In this document: in pieces, positions 53,025 to 63,500 of the stretch
Layout of the letters: every line of letters starts with the position of its first letter
How positions within the stretch are numbered: position 1 is the stretch's first letter
Origin: JAIOZK01 sp964468645
Lineage (GTDB): Bacteria; Bacteroidota; Bacteroidia; Bacteroidales; JAIOZK01
NCBI GenBank assembly: GCA_964468645.1
Contig: CAYXUU010000003.1
Coordinates: 154,041-218,040 of the forward strand
DNA: 64,000 nucleotides
Direction of reading: 5' to 3'
The notes under the pieces: generated by a model
What the model saw: the letters and a program-made list of their open reading frames with translations, nothing else
Told to the model about the DNA's origin: nothing
Databases searched by the model: none
Program-made: the position numbers and the translations under genes

Positions 53025-54734
53025 TTAAATCCTTTCATCCGTTACGTGCAAATAAATATTATCCAGTTCCGGAGCCATGTGCTCTTTTATCTGAAACAAC
53101 AATTTTTGTCCGGGGCTTCCGATGTGGTAAAGGTTCAGCGAAGCATTCAATCGCAACCTGAAGTCATCACATTCCCTGATAACTTTTTCATAAAATGAAA
53201 ACAGTTTTTCGTCGGGAAGCCTTCCAAGTGAATTGAGTATTGTTACCCTGTTTTTGAAAGTCTCTTTTGAATAGGAATCAAGCAAATCAGTTTGTAAATC
53301 TAAGAGATTTAATTCACCAATAGCTGTGTATGCAAGTTCTCTTACTTGAGGATTATGATGCTTCAGGCAGGTTTTAATTTCATTGGCGGTTTCCTGTTGT
53401 TTGTAGATGATGATCATGCGCAAAGCGAATAAAATTACGGTGTCGTTTTTTGACTTTAACCATGGTCCGAAATCAGGAATGGTCACATTATATTTTACCG
53501 CGATTGCATGCACCTTTAATTGTTCCCATACCGTAAAATAAGAATCAACAAGGTTGAGAAAACCAAATGGATTGTCCTTGTTTAACCTGACAAAGGCAAT
53601 ATAAGCTTCCGACCTGAGCTCATTATTATAACTATTCAGGTATCTCTTAATGTATTTTCCTGCATTCTCAGCATCAATACTTGAAAGCTCCTGGAATCCC
53701 CTGACTTTCATGTTCCATTTTCTGCTTTTAGTTTTTAATATCGAAACCCTTTCCAGTCGGAGATTCAGGTATAAAGCACGTAGTTTGTTGGCAATATCCC
53801 CTTCCAGGCTGTTGAATAAGTCAAGCATAACATCAATAAGGATATTTTTTCTAAACCTTGATCCTTGCTTAAATAGTATAGAGGGTACAATATTCTCATT
53901 GCTTTCTTTGAACAGGTAATCGGCAATTATTTCATGATAATTGTTTTTGAGCCTATTACGTTTTCTTTTAAAATATGCATCCCATGTCCTGCTGGTTAAA
54001 ACTAAAATCATTAATACAATTGATAAAACAATAAAATAAAGGATAAGGATCATTATCAGAAATAATATCCATTGATTATATGAAATCAACAAAATATATT
54101 TAACAAAGCGAAATACCTTATCAGGCAATTTGGAGTCCAACCACTTTTCAAGTGAAGAGATGATTGATTTTCTTCTTAAATCGGTTTTTGAATGCCATTT
54201 ATCAGCCAGATTGTCCTGGGGAATAAGTATTGGCCTGATAACACCGTGATCCAGATAGATACCAAGTTGAACAGTATCTTCAACGATGAAACTTGTATCT
54301 CCACCAAAATCTCGATTTGTGTCGATTATCCCTGCATTTTCTTCAACAAGGTTTTTCTGAAGTACTTTAAGGTAATCATGGTCTGAGTCGAAATCTGTCC
54401 TTTTGTTATCAATGAATTTTACAAGGAAAGCATCGTTGATATGGTAGTTGTTGATCGCAAGAAAAAGGGTGTCGATGGCATGAAGCAGATTGGTAAATTC
54501 ATAAATGGTGTATTTGTAATATTTATTGTGATAATATACATCTATTGGGATATCGAGCTTATATAAATTACTGATTGAGTCGGCAGACAGTGGTTTAAGG
54601 TAATTTGCACGGATCTGGATTTTATAGACCGTTTTAGCAGTATCATTTTTAATGTGTTGATCACCTGAAACAGTATTAACCATAGTAATGATAATGATCA
54701 ACAGTGAGGCAATATTTTTACAGGTTCGACCCAT
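53025..54734 (-). CDS. Exported membrane protein with C-terminal HEAT-like repeats
   Basis: The 569-residue product has a signal peptide (ASLLIIIITMVNTVSG), an N-terminal periplasmic part (about 25-200), one strong membrane segment (about 207-242, ILLISYNQWILFLIMILILYFIVLSIV by composition) and a long helical cytoplasmic part. The last 250 residues contain HEAT-like pairs (LRSEAYIAFVRLNKDNP, NPQVRELAYTAIGELNLLDL, RLRLNASLNLYHIG). HEAT solenoids are protein-binding scaffolds. Placed between the outer membrane barrel gene (5-bp gap) and the GT2 gene (2-bp gap), it may couple the synthase to periplasmic export parts or to the response regulator. That role is inferred from context only. Confidence 0.8.
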   Translation of the reverse strand: MGRTCKNIASLLIIIITMVNTVSGDQHIKNDTAKTVYKIQIRANYLKPLSADSISNLYKLDIPIDVYYHNKYYKYTIYEFTNLLHAIDTLFLAINNYHINDAFLVKFIDNKRTDFDSDHDYLKVLQKNLVEENAGIIDTNRDFGGDTSFIVEDTVQLGIYLDHGVIRPILIPQDNLADKWHSKTDLRRKSIISSLEKWLDSKLPDKVFRFVKYILLISYNQWILFLIMILILYFIVLSIVLMILVLTSRTWDAYFKRKRNRLKNNYHEIIADYLFKESNENIVPSILFKQGSRFRKNILIDVMLDLFNSLEGDIANKLRALYLNLRLERVSILKTKSRKWNMKVRGFQELSSIDAENAGKYIKRYLNSYNNELRSEAYIAFVRLNKDNPFGFLNLVDSYFTVWEQLKVHAIAVKYNVTIPDFGPWLKSKNDTVILFALRMIIIYKQQETANEIKTCLKHHNPQVRELAYTAIGELNLLDLQTDLLDSYSKETFKNRVTILNSLGRLPDEKLFSFYEKVIRECDDFRLRLNASLNLYHIGSPGQKLLFQIKEHMAPELDNIYLHVTDERI

Positions 54735-54739
54735 AAGAT

Positions 54740-56035
54740 TCAGAAGTAAATGCTGGTTTTAATTCCAAACGAAAAAACATCCCTGAATTTATCCTGATCG
54801 TACTCCTCATATTGATATGAGAAACTGCCATCAATGATTAAGCGGTTGAAGAACAGGTGCTGATAACTTACTTTTATTTTATATTTGTTTAATTTATATA
54901 AATCAAAATCCCCAACATCATTAACAGGATCATCAGGTGAACTTCCTGTGCCAATAGTAGCAGACAGGTATTGATCCCGTGATCTAAAGTAACTCCTGAA
55001 TTCAAGGTTGTATGACTGTGAGACATCTGCATTTTTTGGAGTGATATAAGGCCTGAATGACAACCAGAAGTTTCGGAAGTAATACCCGATCGAGCCGGTA
55101 TAGATCATTAAATTTTTAGCCCCCCCTTCACTTTTTGAAAATTGCATAAATCTGATTCCCAGCGACATTTCAAGACTGGCGGGTAATTTCTGATACACTT
55201 CAATTCCAAGCCTGTGCCTGGGAAAAATTTTATCGGATGAATAAGCATAGGCAATAAAGGCATAGTGTAATCTGCTTATTTTGGGATATGATTCAATTTC
55301 ATATTGCAGGCCATGGTTCTTTTCAAATAATTTTTCCCCATCCTGAACAACATCTCCTGCATAAATTCTTGCAATTACAGAACCGATTTTTGTTTTTCTG
55401 CTATAGGATAATGAAAACAAACTCCATCGTCTTGTCCATGGATTGTCGAAATACTCAAAAGTATAATCCAGGGAAATTTTATTAAGGATATTGGAGCGTT
55501 TGAATTTTTTTAATAACTCATGGGCTTTTTCATTAGCCGGATTAATATCAAGCAGTTCGCGAATATCACGTTTTGCTTCCGCAGTTTGCCCCAGGCGAAA
55601 CTGTAAGTCTGCTTTCTTGGCAAGTAAGTTTTCTTTGGTTGGATAATAATTCAGTGCCTGATTACAATAATCATAAGCCAGGCTGTAATTCTTGTCCCAT
55701 GTCTCTAAATCGATCAGTGCAACAAATGCATCATAATAATTTTTCTTAACTGCAATAACCCCATTCAGTATCGTCCTTGCCGAATCATAAAGATGGTCCC
55801 ATGCGAGGGTCCTGCCGATTAATACTGCGGCGTCATAATAAGTGGGATAGCGATCAAGTATACTAAAGCACTGATCCCTTGCCAGTTCACGCTGACCATC
55901 GAAGGCGTTGTTCCTTGCGATATTGAAGATTGAGTCAGGATTTTTGACAAACCTATTTTGTGCAATTCCTGTATAACTGGTCAACACAAAAATGATAACC
56001 AGCATTTTAATTAACGGCCTGGCTGATTTGAACAT
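54740..56035 (-). CDS. TPR plus YaiO-family outer membrane beta-barrel protein
   Basis: The 431-residue product has a signal peptide (TSYTGIAQ), TPR-like helices (about 35-170; PTYYDAAVLIGRTLAWD, LLAKKADLQFRLGQTAEA) and a C-terminal barrel of the YaiO type (about 180-431; LDYTFEYFDNPWTRRWSLFSLSYSRKTKIGSVIARIYAGD, YFRSRDQYLSATIGTGSSPDDP). In E. coli, yaiO is next to yaiP, a GT2 gene, and here the YaiO-like protein shares an operon with a GT2 synthase. TPR-plus-barrel proteins guide polysaccharides across the outer membrane in several systems (BcsC, PgaA, AlgK/E), so an export duct is a reasonable inference. Its start codon overlaps the stop of the response regulator by one base (TAATG). Confidence 0.88.
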   Translation of the reverse strand: MFKSARPLIKMLVIIFVLTSYTGIAQNRFVKNPDSIFNIARNNAFDGQRELARDQCFSILDRYPTYYDAAVLIGRTLAWDHLYDSARTILNGVIAVKKNYYDAFVALIDLETWDKNYSLAYDYCNQALNYYPTKENLLAKKADLQFRLGQTAEAKRDIRELLDINPANEKAHELLKKFKRSNILNKISLDYTFEYFDNPWTRRWSLFSLSYSRKTKIGSVIARIYAGDVVQDGEKLFEKNHGLQYEIESYPKISRLHYAFIAYAYSSDKIFPRHRLGIEVYQKLPASLEMSLGIRFMQFSKSEGGAKNLMIYTGSIGYYFRNFWLSFRPYITPKNADVSQSYNLEFRSYFRSRDQYLSATIGTGSSPDDPVNDVGDFDLYKLNKYKIKVSYQHLFFNRLIIDGSFSYQYEEYDQDKFRDVFSFGIKTSIYF

Positions 56036-56400
56036 TATTTTCTTTTAATTAATTGCTTTTTAACTCGAATGCCCAGTTCCAGTGGACTGAAAGGTTTTAC
56101 AACATAATCATCAGCCCCGAGTTCGAATGCTTTTAGCACAGTGTCTTCAAGCCCAATTTTTGAAAGTACGATAATTGGGGTGTTAAGCTTCAAGTCATTT
56201 CTCACCATAAAAATTAATTCCTGTCCGTTCATAAAGGGCATCAGCAGATCTGTAATGATCAGATCCAATTGTTCTTTCCTGATTATTTCAGAGGCTTCTT
56301 TTCCGTCTTTTGCTGTTAGAACTGTATAACCATCACGTTTAAGCTTAAACTCAATGGTTTTTAACACCATATAATCATCTTCACATACAAGGATACGCAT
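56035..56400 (-). CDS. Single-domain response regulator (REC only)
   Basis: The 121-residue protein is a complete receiver domain: acidic pair Asp8-Asp9 in CEDDY, phospho-acceptor Asp51 in LIITDLLMP, the switch Ser in IVLSKIG and Lys in DDYVVKPF. There is no output domain, so it must act by protein contact, as CheY does. It lies 10 bp after the REC-Hpt gene and overlaps the next start by one base, so it is made together with the outer membrane barrel, HEAT and GT2 proteins. Direct control of the export or synthase machinery by phosphorylation is an attractive inference. Confidence 0.95.
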   Translation of the reverse strand: MRILVCEDDYMVLKTIEFKLKRDGYTVLTAKDGKEASEIIRKEQLDLIITDLLMPFMNGQELIFMVRNDLKLNTPIIVLSKIGLEDTVLKAFELGADDYVVKPFSPLELGIRVKKQLIKRK

Positions 56401-56410
56401 GGGTAATCGT

Positions 56411-57181
56411 TTATAGATTATAATCCAACTTTATTTTTTTCGTAATAAGCAAGCATTCTGATTTTACTGACTCAACCAATTCAGCCATTTCTTTATTATT
56501 TCTACTATTGAAATCGAAATATTCAATTTCATTCAATTTCTCTGCAATGCTGTGAACTCCTACAAATGCAATCTCAGAGCCATATTTATGAGCAATTTGA
56601 TGAATCTTATTCCAGTCTTTCTTTTCAATTGCTAAATCAAAGCTGTGCATGACCCTGGTAGTATTTTCTATGAAATATGAAAGCATTTTTTTAAAAAATT
56701 CATCATCTCCATTGGTAAACTCCTTAAGGTATGATAAATCGTATTGTACATCTTTTGTCCTGTTAAAATTAGTTAAATATTCGGTGTTATCAAAAAGATC
56801 AGTGTTATCAGGGAGAAATTTTTCAAAAACTTCTACGATATCTGATTTTACAAATGGCTTCAGAACAAAGTCATTCATGCCAAGATCATTGAGCTTATTT
56901 CGTTCATTTATATTAATGTGGCTTGTAAATCCTATTATGGGTGTTTCAAAATTTGGATTGCTTTCATCTGATCTTATTGCATTGGTGGCATCTATGCCGC
57001 CAAGTACAGGCATTTCCAGATCCATAAGTATGATATCAAATTTTTTCTTCATTGTTTCGTTAACAGCTTTCTGGCCATTATCAACAATTTTGTGGCGATG
57101 CTTTAATTCCTGCAATATTTTTCCAATAATCATTTGATTAAATACCGAATCTTCTGCTATTAATACATTAATTGATTTCAT
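56411..57181 (-). CDS. REC-Hpt phosphorelay protein
   Basis: The 256-residue protein has a receiver (about 1-125; AEDSVFNQ, Asp54 in IILMDLEMPVLGG, DFVLKPF) and a C-terminal Hpt domain (about 150-250) with the phospho-His in KIHQIAHKYGSE. It can therefore pass phosphate between a hybrid kinase and a separate receiver, such as the single-domain regulator encoded 10 bp downstream. It is the first gene of the five-gene operon and is divergent from the hybrid kinase gene at 57392, the likely phosphate source. Confidence 0.94.
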   Translation of the reverse strand: MKSINVLIAEDSVFNQMIIGKILQELKHRHKIVDNGQKAVNETMKKKFDIILMDLEMPVLGGIDATNAIRSDESNPNFETPIIGFTSHININERNKLNDLGMNDFVLKPFVKSDIVEVFEKFLPDNTDLFDNTEYLTNFNRTKDVQYDLSYLKEFTNGDDEFFKKMLSYFIENTTRVMHSFDLAIEKKDWNKIHQIAHKYGSEIAFVGVHSIAEKLNEIEYFDFNSRNNKEMAELVESVKSECLLITKKIKLDYNL

Positions 57182-57391
57182 TAATTTCGTTTTTATCTAT
57201 TAATAACACACTTACAATCCGTGTGCCAATAAAAAACAAATCGTTTTTTTGCTGATAATCTGCTTCTTAGACGAACTGCACCAAATTACCCTTTCTCCAA
57301 AATGGGTATTCTTTTCATTTTGAAAAACAATGTGTTATATTCTAAAGCTTCAGTTCTTATAATTTCTTTTATTAAATTTAACAAAAAAAAC

Positions 57392-60121
57392 ATGAACCAG
57401 CAGAACGAACTGAGGAAGCAACTCGAAACCGAAATTAATAAGAATAAATCTATTCTTGAAGGATGTGTTGATGCTGTTGTTACAATAAATCAGGAAGGAG
57501 TCATAGAATTTATCAATAAAGCCGCTGAAACACTATTTGGATATGACAGAAAGGAATTGCTCGGGAAGAATGTAAAAATACTCACTCCGCCAGAATACAG
57601 GATACATCATGACGAATTCATCAAAAGATATTTAGAAACCAAAGTTGCCAAGGTTATTGGTTCAGGCAGGGAGGTAAATGCTTTAAACAAAGATGGTGAA
57701 GAAATACCCATTCTTCTCACCCTGAGCCAGGCAATAGTAGAGGGTAAATATATTTTTACGGCTTTCATTAAAGACTATACTGAGAAGAAAAAAAACGAAG
57801 AAGAACTCAGAAAACTTTCATTGGTGGCAAGCAAAACCGACAATACCGTTATCATCACAGACAAGGACCGTAAAATTGAGTGGGTCAATGATGGATTTAC
57901 ACGGATGACAGGTTATCATATTGATGAAGTAATCGGTTTAAATCCAAAAGTAAAATTGCAGGGGAAAGATACAGACAGGGATACGCAGAAAAGGATGCGT
58001 AAAAAACTTAAATCAAAAAAGCCTTTCTCTGAAGTGTTGCTGAACTACAAAAAAAATCATGATCCCTTCTGGGTTTCAATAAACATTACGCCCATTCTTG
58101 ATGATACCGGTAATATAATGAAATACATTGCAATTGAGAGTGATATTACCGATCAGCGAAGACTGCAGGAGAGACTGCAGGAAAATGAAAAAAGATTAAT
58201 CGAAACACAACAAATAGCCGGATTGGGAACCTGGGAATATGACCTTGCCAACAAGAAAGTCTCGTGGAGCCCTGAAACTTTCAAAATTTTCGAATTGAAA
58301 TCCAGCGAAAACTCACCTGATTTTGGAAAGTTCATCCGGTTAATTTATAAAGAGAACCGGATAAAGTTTATTAATGCTGTTCGCGAAGCTATTGATAGCG
58401 GGAAAGAATACGAAATTGAAATCAGGATCAAGTTGCATGATGGTAGTATCAGGTACACTTACAGTAAGGGAAGGCCCATTTATGTTAAAAAGAAAGTGGT
58501 GAAATTATTAGGGGCAGTATTGGATATCACAGAGCGAAAGAATTTTGAAAATGAGCTTAAAAAAGAAAAAGAGAAAGCGGAGGCATCTGCAAAAGCAAAA
58601 GAATTATTTCTTGCTAATACAAGCCATGAAATCAGAACACCGATGAATGCCATCATTGGCATTATCGAATTATTAAAGAAAACCAGTCTATCAGAGGATC
58701 AACTTGATTATCTCGGGATTATTGAAAGTTCGTCCGATAATTTACTGTATATCTTAAATGATATTCTGGATGTTTCCAAAATTGAATCAGGCAAACTGGA
58801 GTTTGAACAAACAGGATTCAGGATGAAGGAGGTTATCAAAAATGTGCTAAAAACCTCCATATATAAAGCCAGGGCCAAGCATCTTGAACTTTCATGTAAT
58901 GTTGGGACAAAACATGATGATCTGATCCTGCTGGGTGATCCTGTACGTTTAAATCAGATATTACTTAATCTTGTAAATAATGCTATAAAATTTACAGAGA
59001 AAGGCCATGTAATAATCGATGTAACATCGAAAAGCAAAGCCGATAACCAGCTCAGGTTAAAATTCCATGTCATAGATACCGGTATCGGAATTCCCGAAGA
59101 AAAACAGCAGCAGATATTCGAAGATTTTGAGCAAGCCGATACCAGTACTACCAGAAAATATGGGGGAACAGGACTGGGATTATCCATCAGCAGGAAACTC
59201 ATCGAAATGATGGGGGGGAAATTAAAGGTGCAAAGTATAGTTGGGAAAGGTTCCACTTTCAGTTTCGAGCTAAACTTCAGGCGAGGTTCCCACCTCGACC
59301 TGCAGGATTCTAAAATTGGCCAGGAATACAATATCAAAAAATTAAAACTCTCCGATAAAAGCATACTGATTGTCGAAGACCAGGAGTTTAACCTTTTGAT
59401 TGTACGACAGATACTTGAACCCTATGGATGCAGGATTGATAATGCATTTAACGGCAAGGAGGCGATTAAAAAATTTACTGACAACAACTATGATCTGATT
59501 TTAATGGATATTCAAATGCCGGTAATGGATGGTATTGAAACCACCAGATTTATCAGAGACCATATGCCTTATCCGAAATCCGGCATCCCGATCATCGCAC
59601 TAACTGCACATGCCATTAAAGGCGACAGGGAAAAATACCTTAATCTTGGGATGAATAATTACCTGTCCAAGCCATTCCAGGCCAGGGAACTGATTTTGAC
59701 AATCGCCCAGGAGCTTAAACTGGATATTTTGACACCGGAAGAGGACAAAAGACCTCAAAACCTTTCAGGGCAAAAGAAACTATATGATCTGTCTCAAATA
59801 AATGAAATGTCGGGCGGAAATAAAGAATTTGTTATTCAGATGATCACATCATTTATAGAGCAGACTAAAATGGCAATAACCGAAATGAAAGATCAGATCG
59901 ACAAAATGGATTATGCCGAAATTGCAAAGATTGCCCATAAACATAAAACAAGTTTTTCATTTATGGGAATTCAATCATTATTTGAAGAAATAATCAACAT
60001 AGAAGAGGCGGCATTAAACCGCACTCCATTAGGCAAAATCAAGAAAATTGTTGAAACTGTCGAAAAGAGCTTGGTGGATGTGTACAATGATCTTAATGAA
60101 GAAATAAAACACTACAGTTAG
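57392..60121 (+). CDS. Hybrid sensor histidine kinase (PAS-PAS-PAS-HisKA-HATPase-REC-Hpt)
   Basis: I choose ATG 57392 (909 residues, MNQQNELRKQLETE); an in-frame ATG at 57302 would add an unusual 30-residue AT-rich leader. No membrane segment is seen. Domains: PAS (about 15-125, SILEGCVDAVVTINQEG), PAS (about 135-255), PAS (about 265-390), HisKA with phospho-His412 in NTSHEIRTPMNAIIGIIELL, HATPase (NLVNNAIKFT, GTGLGLSISRKLIEMMGG), REC with Asp706 in LILMDIQMPVMDG and Hpt with His849 in IAKIAHKHKTS. Carrying both REC and Hpt, it can finish an internal relay and donate to a free receiver. It is divergent from the REC-Hpt/REC/YaiO/HEAT/GT2 operon, with 210 bp between starts. The signal is unknown. 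Confidence 0.93.
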   Translation: MNQQNELRKQLETEINKNKSILEGCVDAVVTINQEGVIEFINKAAETLFGYDRKELLGKNVKILTPPEYRIHHDEFIKRYLETKVAKVIGSGREVNALNKDGEEIPILLTLSQAIVEGKYIFTAFIKDYTEKKKNEEELRKLSLVASKTDNTVIITDKDRKIEWVNDGFTRMTGYHIDEVIGLNPKVKLQGKDTDRDTQKRMRKKLKSKKPFSEVLLNYKKNHDPFWVSINITPILDDTGNIMKYIAIESDITDQRRLQERLQENEKRLIETQQIAGLGTWEYDLANKKVSWSPETFKIFELKSSENSPDFGKFIRLIYKENRIKFINAVREAIDSGKEYEIEIRIKLHDGSIRYTYSKGRPIYVKKKVVKLLGAVLDITERKNFENELKKEKEKAEASAKAKELFLANTSHEIRTPMNAIIGIIELLKKTSLSEDQLDYLGIIESSSDNLLYILNDILDVSKIESGKLEFEQTGFRMKEVIKNVLKTSIYKARAKHLELSCNVGTKHDDLILLGDPVRLNQILLNLVNNAIKFTEKGHVIIDVTSKSKADNQLRLKFHVIDTGIGIPEEKQQQIFEDFEQADTSTTRKYGGTGLGLSISRKLIEMMGGKLKVQSIVGKGSTFSFELNFRRGSHLDLQDSKIGQEYNIKKLKLSDKSILIVEDQEFNLLIVRQILEPYGCRIDNAFNGKEAIKKFTDNNYDLILMDIQMPVMDGIETTRFIRDHMPYPKSGIPIIALTAHAIKGDREKYLNLGMNNYLSKPFQARELILTIAQELKLDILTPEEDKRPQNLSGQKKLYDLSQINEMSGGNKEFVIQMITSFIEQTKMAITEMKDQIDKMDYAEIAKIAHKHKTSFSFMGIQSLFEEIINIEEAALNRTPLGKIKKIVETVEKSLVDVYNDLNEEIKHYS

Positions 60122-60127
60122 CTTCAA

Positions 60128-60238
60128 ATGAAAATCAATAAGATCAGCGAACCATTGATCATCCTCAACAAGAAAGATTTTAAAAAAATCGATGTCGATA
60201 GGGATGATTTGTCAACTATCACAAATAAATACATTTGA
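60128..60238 (+). CDS. Possible 36-codon small gene after the hybrid kinase
   Basis: ATG 60128 lies 6 bp after the kinase stop codon and opens a 36-residue frame (MKINKISEPLIILNKKDFKK, then IDVDRDDLSTITNKYI). It is charged and has no signal peptide. It may be a real small protein, the relic of a longer one, or chance. The following 240 bp hold the repeat at 60278 and nothing else that I can identify. Confidence 0.25.
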   Translation: MKINKISEPLIILNKKDFKKIDVDRDDLSTITNKYI

Positions 60239-60277
60239 CCACATTTCCTTAATTGATCAGTCAGGTTTGACATATTG

Positions 60278-60357
60278 AATGAACTACCCCGCAGCAGAAC
60301 CGAGGGGTATCAAGCAGGAATAATTTAATCGCTCTAGCCTGAGGCTTAACGGGGAAT
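60278..60357 (-). repeat. Dispersed intergenic repeat, copy 2
   Basis: Read on the minus strand this segment begins ATTCCCCGTTAAGC, contains TAGAGCGAT and ends TGCGGGGTAGTTCATT. These blocks are in the same order as copy 1 at 661-744. A CGTCTCGCGATAGGCGA stem lies next to it (60364-60385), similar to the CTCGC-AAAAG-GCGAG stem inside copy 1. It occupies most of the gap before the beta-propeller gene. Confidence 0.6.
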
Positions 60358-60488
60358 AAAAGCATCGTCTCGCGATAGGCGAAATCAAGTATCATTCCAT
60401 TAACAACTTTAAATGTTTCCCCGATCATTACTTTTCTTTTATTGACTATTTTTACACCCTGTTTAATCATGTGATTGCCTGACATCAT

Positions 60489-60496
60489 TATGTTTG
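60489..60496 (+). promoter_or_regulatory. Candidate -7 element for the beta-propeller gene
   Basis: TATGTTTG fits TAnnTTTG, is identical to the -7 element of the BlaI promoter and lies 31 bp before ATG 60528. The -33 region is unclear. Confidence 0.5.
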
Positions 60497-60527
60497 GCAT
60501 CTGTTTTAATTAATTTATTGTTTTACA

Positions 60528-63500
60528 ATGAAAAAGATCAATCTTACGGTTATTATATTACTTGGCTTTATAATACTTAATGCACAATCATGGAATAAAA
60601 ACCTGCCCCAGCAAAAACTGAAGGAAGGCACCCTGACATTTTATGAAATAAAAGAAGCTTTTGATAACTACTGGGAACCATATAATGTTAAAGCTGGTTA
60701 TTATTTTGAGAATGGAGAACGCATCAGGGCGCCATACTGGAAGTTATTCAAAAGATGGGAATGGTATTGGATAGACAGAATTAATAAACAAACCGGCGAA
60801 TTTCCCGAAACTTCTGCCTGGGAGGAATATCAGAAATGGATGAAAACTACCGACGGATCAAGAGACATAACCGGTAACTGGACCCCCATGGGCCCCGATA
60901 GTTCACCAGGAGGTTATGCAGGACTTGGCAGGTTGAATTGTGTTGGGTTTCACCCGCTGGATAATGATCTTATTTATTCTGGTGCTGCTTCCGGTGGAAT
61001 ATGGAAAACTGATGACGGTGGATCAACATGGACACCTCTCGGGGATCATAATCCGGTACTCGGTGTTAGTGACATAATTGTGATAGATCAGGCCACAGGG
61101 CCTGATATCCTATACATCGCAACAGGCGACAGGGATGGTGGATCAATGTGGTCGCTTGGAGGGGGTCAGTCTAATGACAATAACAGTATAGGGGTTTTAA
61201 AATCAACAGACGGGGGCATTACCTGGAACACTACCGGATTAACTTTCACTGCCAGTCAGAAAAGAAGGGTAAACCGATTGCTGGTGCATCCTTCAAACAA
61301 TAATACATTATATGCCGCAACTACAAACGGCCTTTATAAAACCACAGATGGGGGCAATAATTGGATATTACTTACCTCCAATGCTTATATTGACCTGGAG
61401 CTTAAACCCGGTGATCCGTCAACTATGTATGCCTCAACAGAAGGTTGGAATACTTCCAAGATTTATCAATCTACTGATTCGGGTGTCACCTGGACACAGG
61501 TGGCTTCCTATTCAGGATCGAGAACCGAGATTGGTGTAAGTCCCAATCAAGCCTCAACCGTTTATGCTGTAGTATCAAATTCCAACGGATCATTAAAGGG
61601 GGTTTACAAATCAACAGATAGCGGTGCATCTTACAGCCAGGTATATAGCGGAACAACAAAAAACCTGCTTGGGTGGAGTTGTAACGGATCCGGAGCTGGA
61701 GGCCAGGGAAGCTACGATCTCTGTATATTACCCGATCCCAACAATGCAAATACCGTCTATGTTGGAGGTGTCAACACCTGGAAATCCACTGACGGGGGTT
61801 CGACATTTTCAATAGCCAATTACTGGTCACCCTCAGGTTGTCCAGGTGTACAAACTGTGCATGCGGATAAGCATTATTTCGCTTTTCAAAATGGAACCTC
61901 CACACTTTTCGAGTGTAATGATGGAGGATTATACAAAACATCCAATGGCGGTTCAACATGGTCACACCTGTCAGGTGATTTAGCAATAAGCCAGATTTAC
62001 AGGATCGGGGTGGGCCAGACCCAGTCAGATGAGGTTATCATCGGGCTGCAGGATAATGGTACCAAAGCAAGATTGAACGGAACCTGGACCGATGTTATCG
62101 GGGGTGATGGTTTTGAATGTATTGTTGATTATACCAATCAGAATACACAGTATGGCAGCCTTTATTATGGTGATCTTTTCATCACTAACAATTATTGGGA
62201 AAACAGCACTCTTATTTCTGGTGGGATCAGCGGAAGCGCCTGGTGGATCACTCCATATATTATCGATCCTGTAAACAACAATACTTTATACGCAGGTTAT
62301 CAGGATGTGTGGAAAACCACCAGCCAGGGCAATTCCTGGTCGAAAATCAGTAATTGGAATGCAAGTACATTACGATCACTTGCAATTGCTCATTCGGCAA
62401 CAAATTATCTCTATGCTGCAACCTTGGTATCTATTTACAAAACAAGTAATGGTGGGGTTAACTGGGCAGATATAACCGGCACCCTTCCTGTTTCATCATG
62501 TAACATCACTTATATCTGGGTGAAAGATGATGACCCGAATACCCTCTGGGTTTCCATGGGTGGCTACAATGCCCATGGGGTATATGAATCAACTGATGGT
62601 GGCAACACCTGGGCTAACATTTCTTCAGGATTACCTCAGTTACCGGTTATGTGTGTGGTTCAAAACAGGCAAAATAATTCAGAAACAGAGTTGTACTGCG
62701 GGACTGATGTTGGAGTTTATGTTAAACTGGGTTCTGAAAACTGGGTATTATACAGCGGTGGCCTGCCTAATGTAGTTGTTACTGAACTGGATATTTATTA
62801 TGATGATGTGACTCCCGGCAACAGCAGGATTTATGCAGCTTCTTACGGAAGGGGAGTATGGAAATCCAATCTGTATGGTTCCCTGGTTCCAACAGCAGAT
62901 TTCACAGCAGATACTACGAATGGAATTGTTCCACTGACCGTTAACTATACTGATCTTTCTATCGACTCGGTTAATACCTGGAACTGGAATTTTGGTGATG
63001 GGGATACTTCCGGTATTCAAAATCCGCAACATATATATACCGATCCAGGTACTTATACTGTAAGCTTAACGGTAACCGGTCCGGGAGGTTCTGATACAGA
63101 AACCAAAACAGATTATATCACGGTTAGTTATCCGCCACCTGCTGCTTCTTTCAGTGGAGATCCAACTTTTGGAATTGCTCCGCTCACTGTCCAGTTCACC
63201 GACCAGTCAGCCGATTCAGTAAATACCTGGAAATGGTGGTTTGGGAATGGGGACACCTCAAACCTGCAACATCCCGAATTTACCTATGATGATCCGGGTA
63301 TTTATTCAGTGAGTCTGTTAGTAACAGGTCCCGGAGGATCTGACTCTACAGGCATAAACAATTATATAGAAGTTGTATATCCTGTTCCTACAGCTGATTT
63401 TGAAGGGGATCCCACATCAGGCAATGCACCCCTGGAAGTTCAGTTTACAGACCTGTCAGTTGATTCTGTCATGTCATGGGATTGGGATTTCGGGGATGGT

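Noticed and set aside
60261..60500. Minus-strand frame of 79 codons
   Set aside because: Most of it is translation of the dispersed repeat at 60278-60357; it has no family features.
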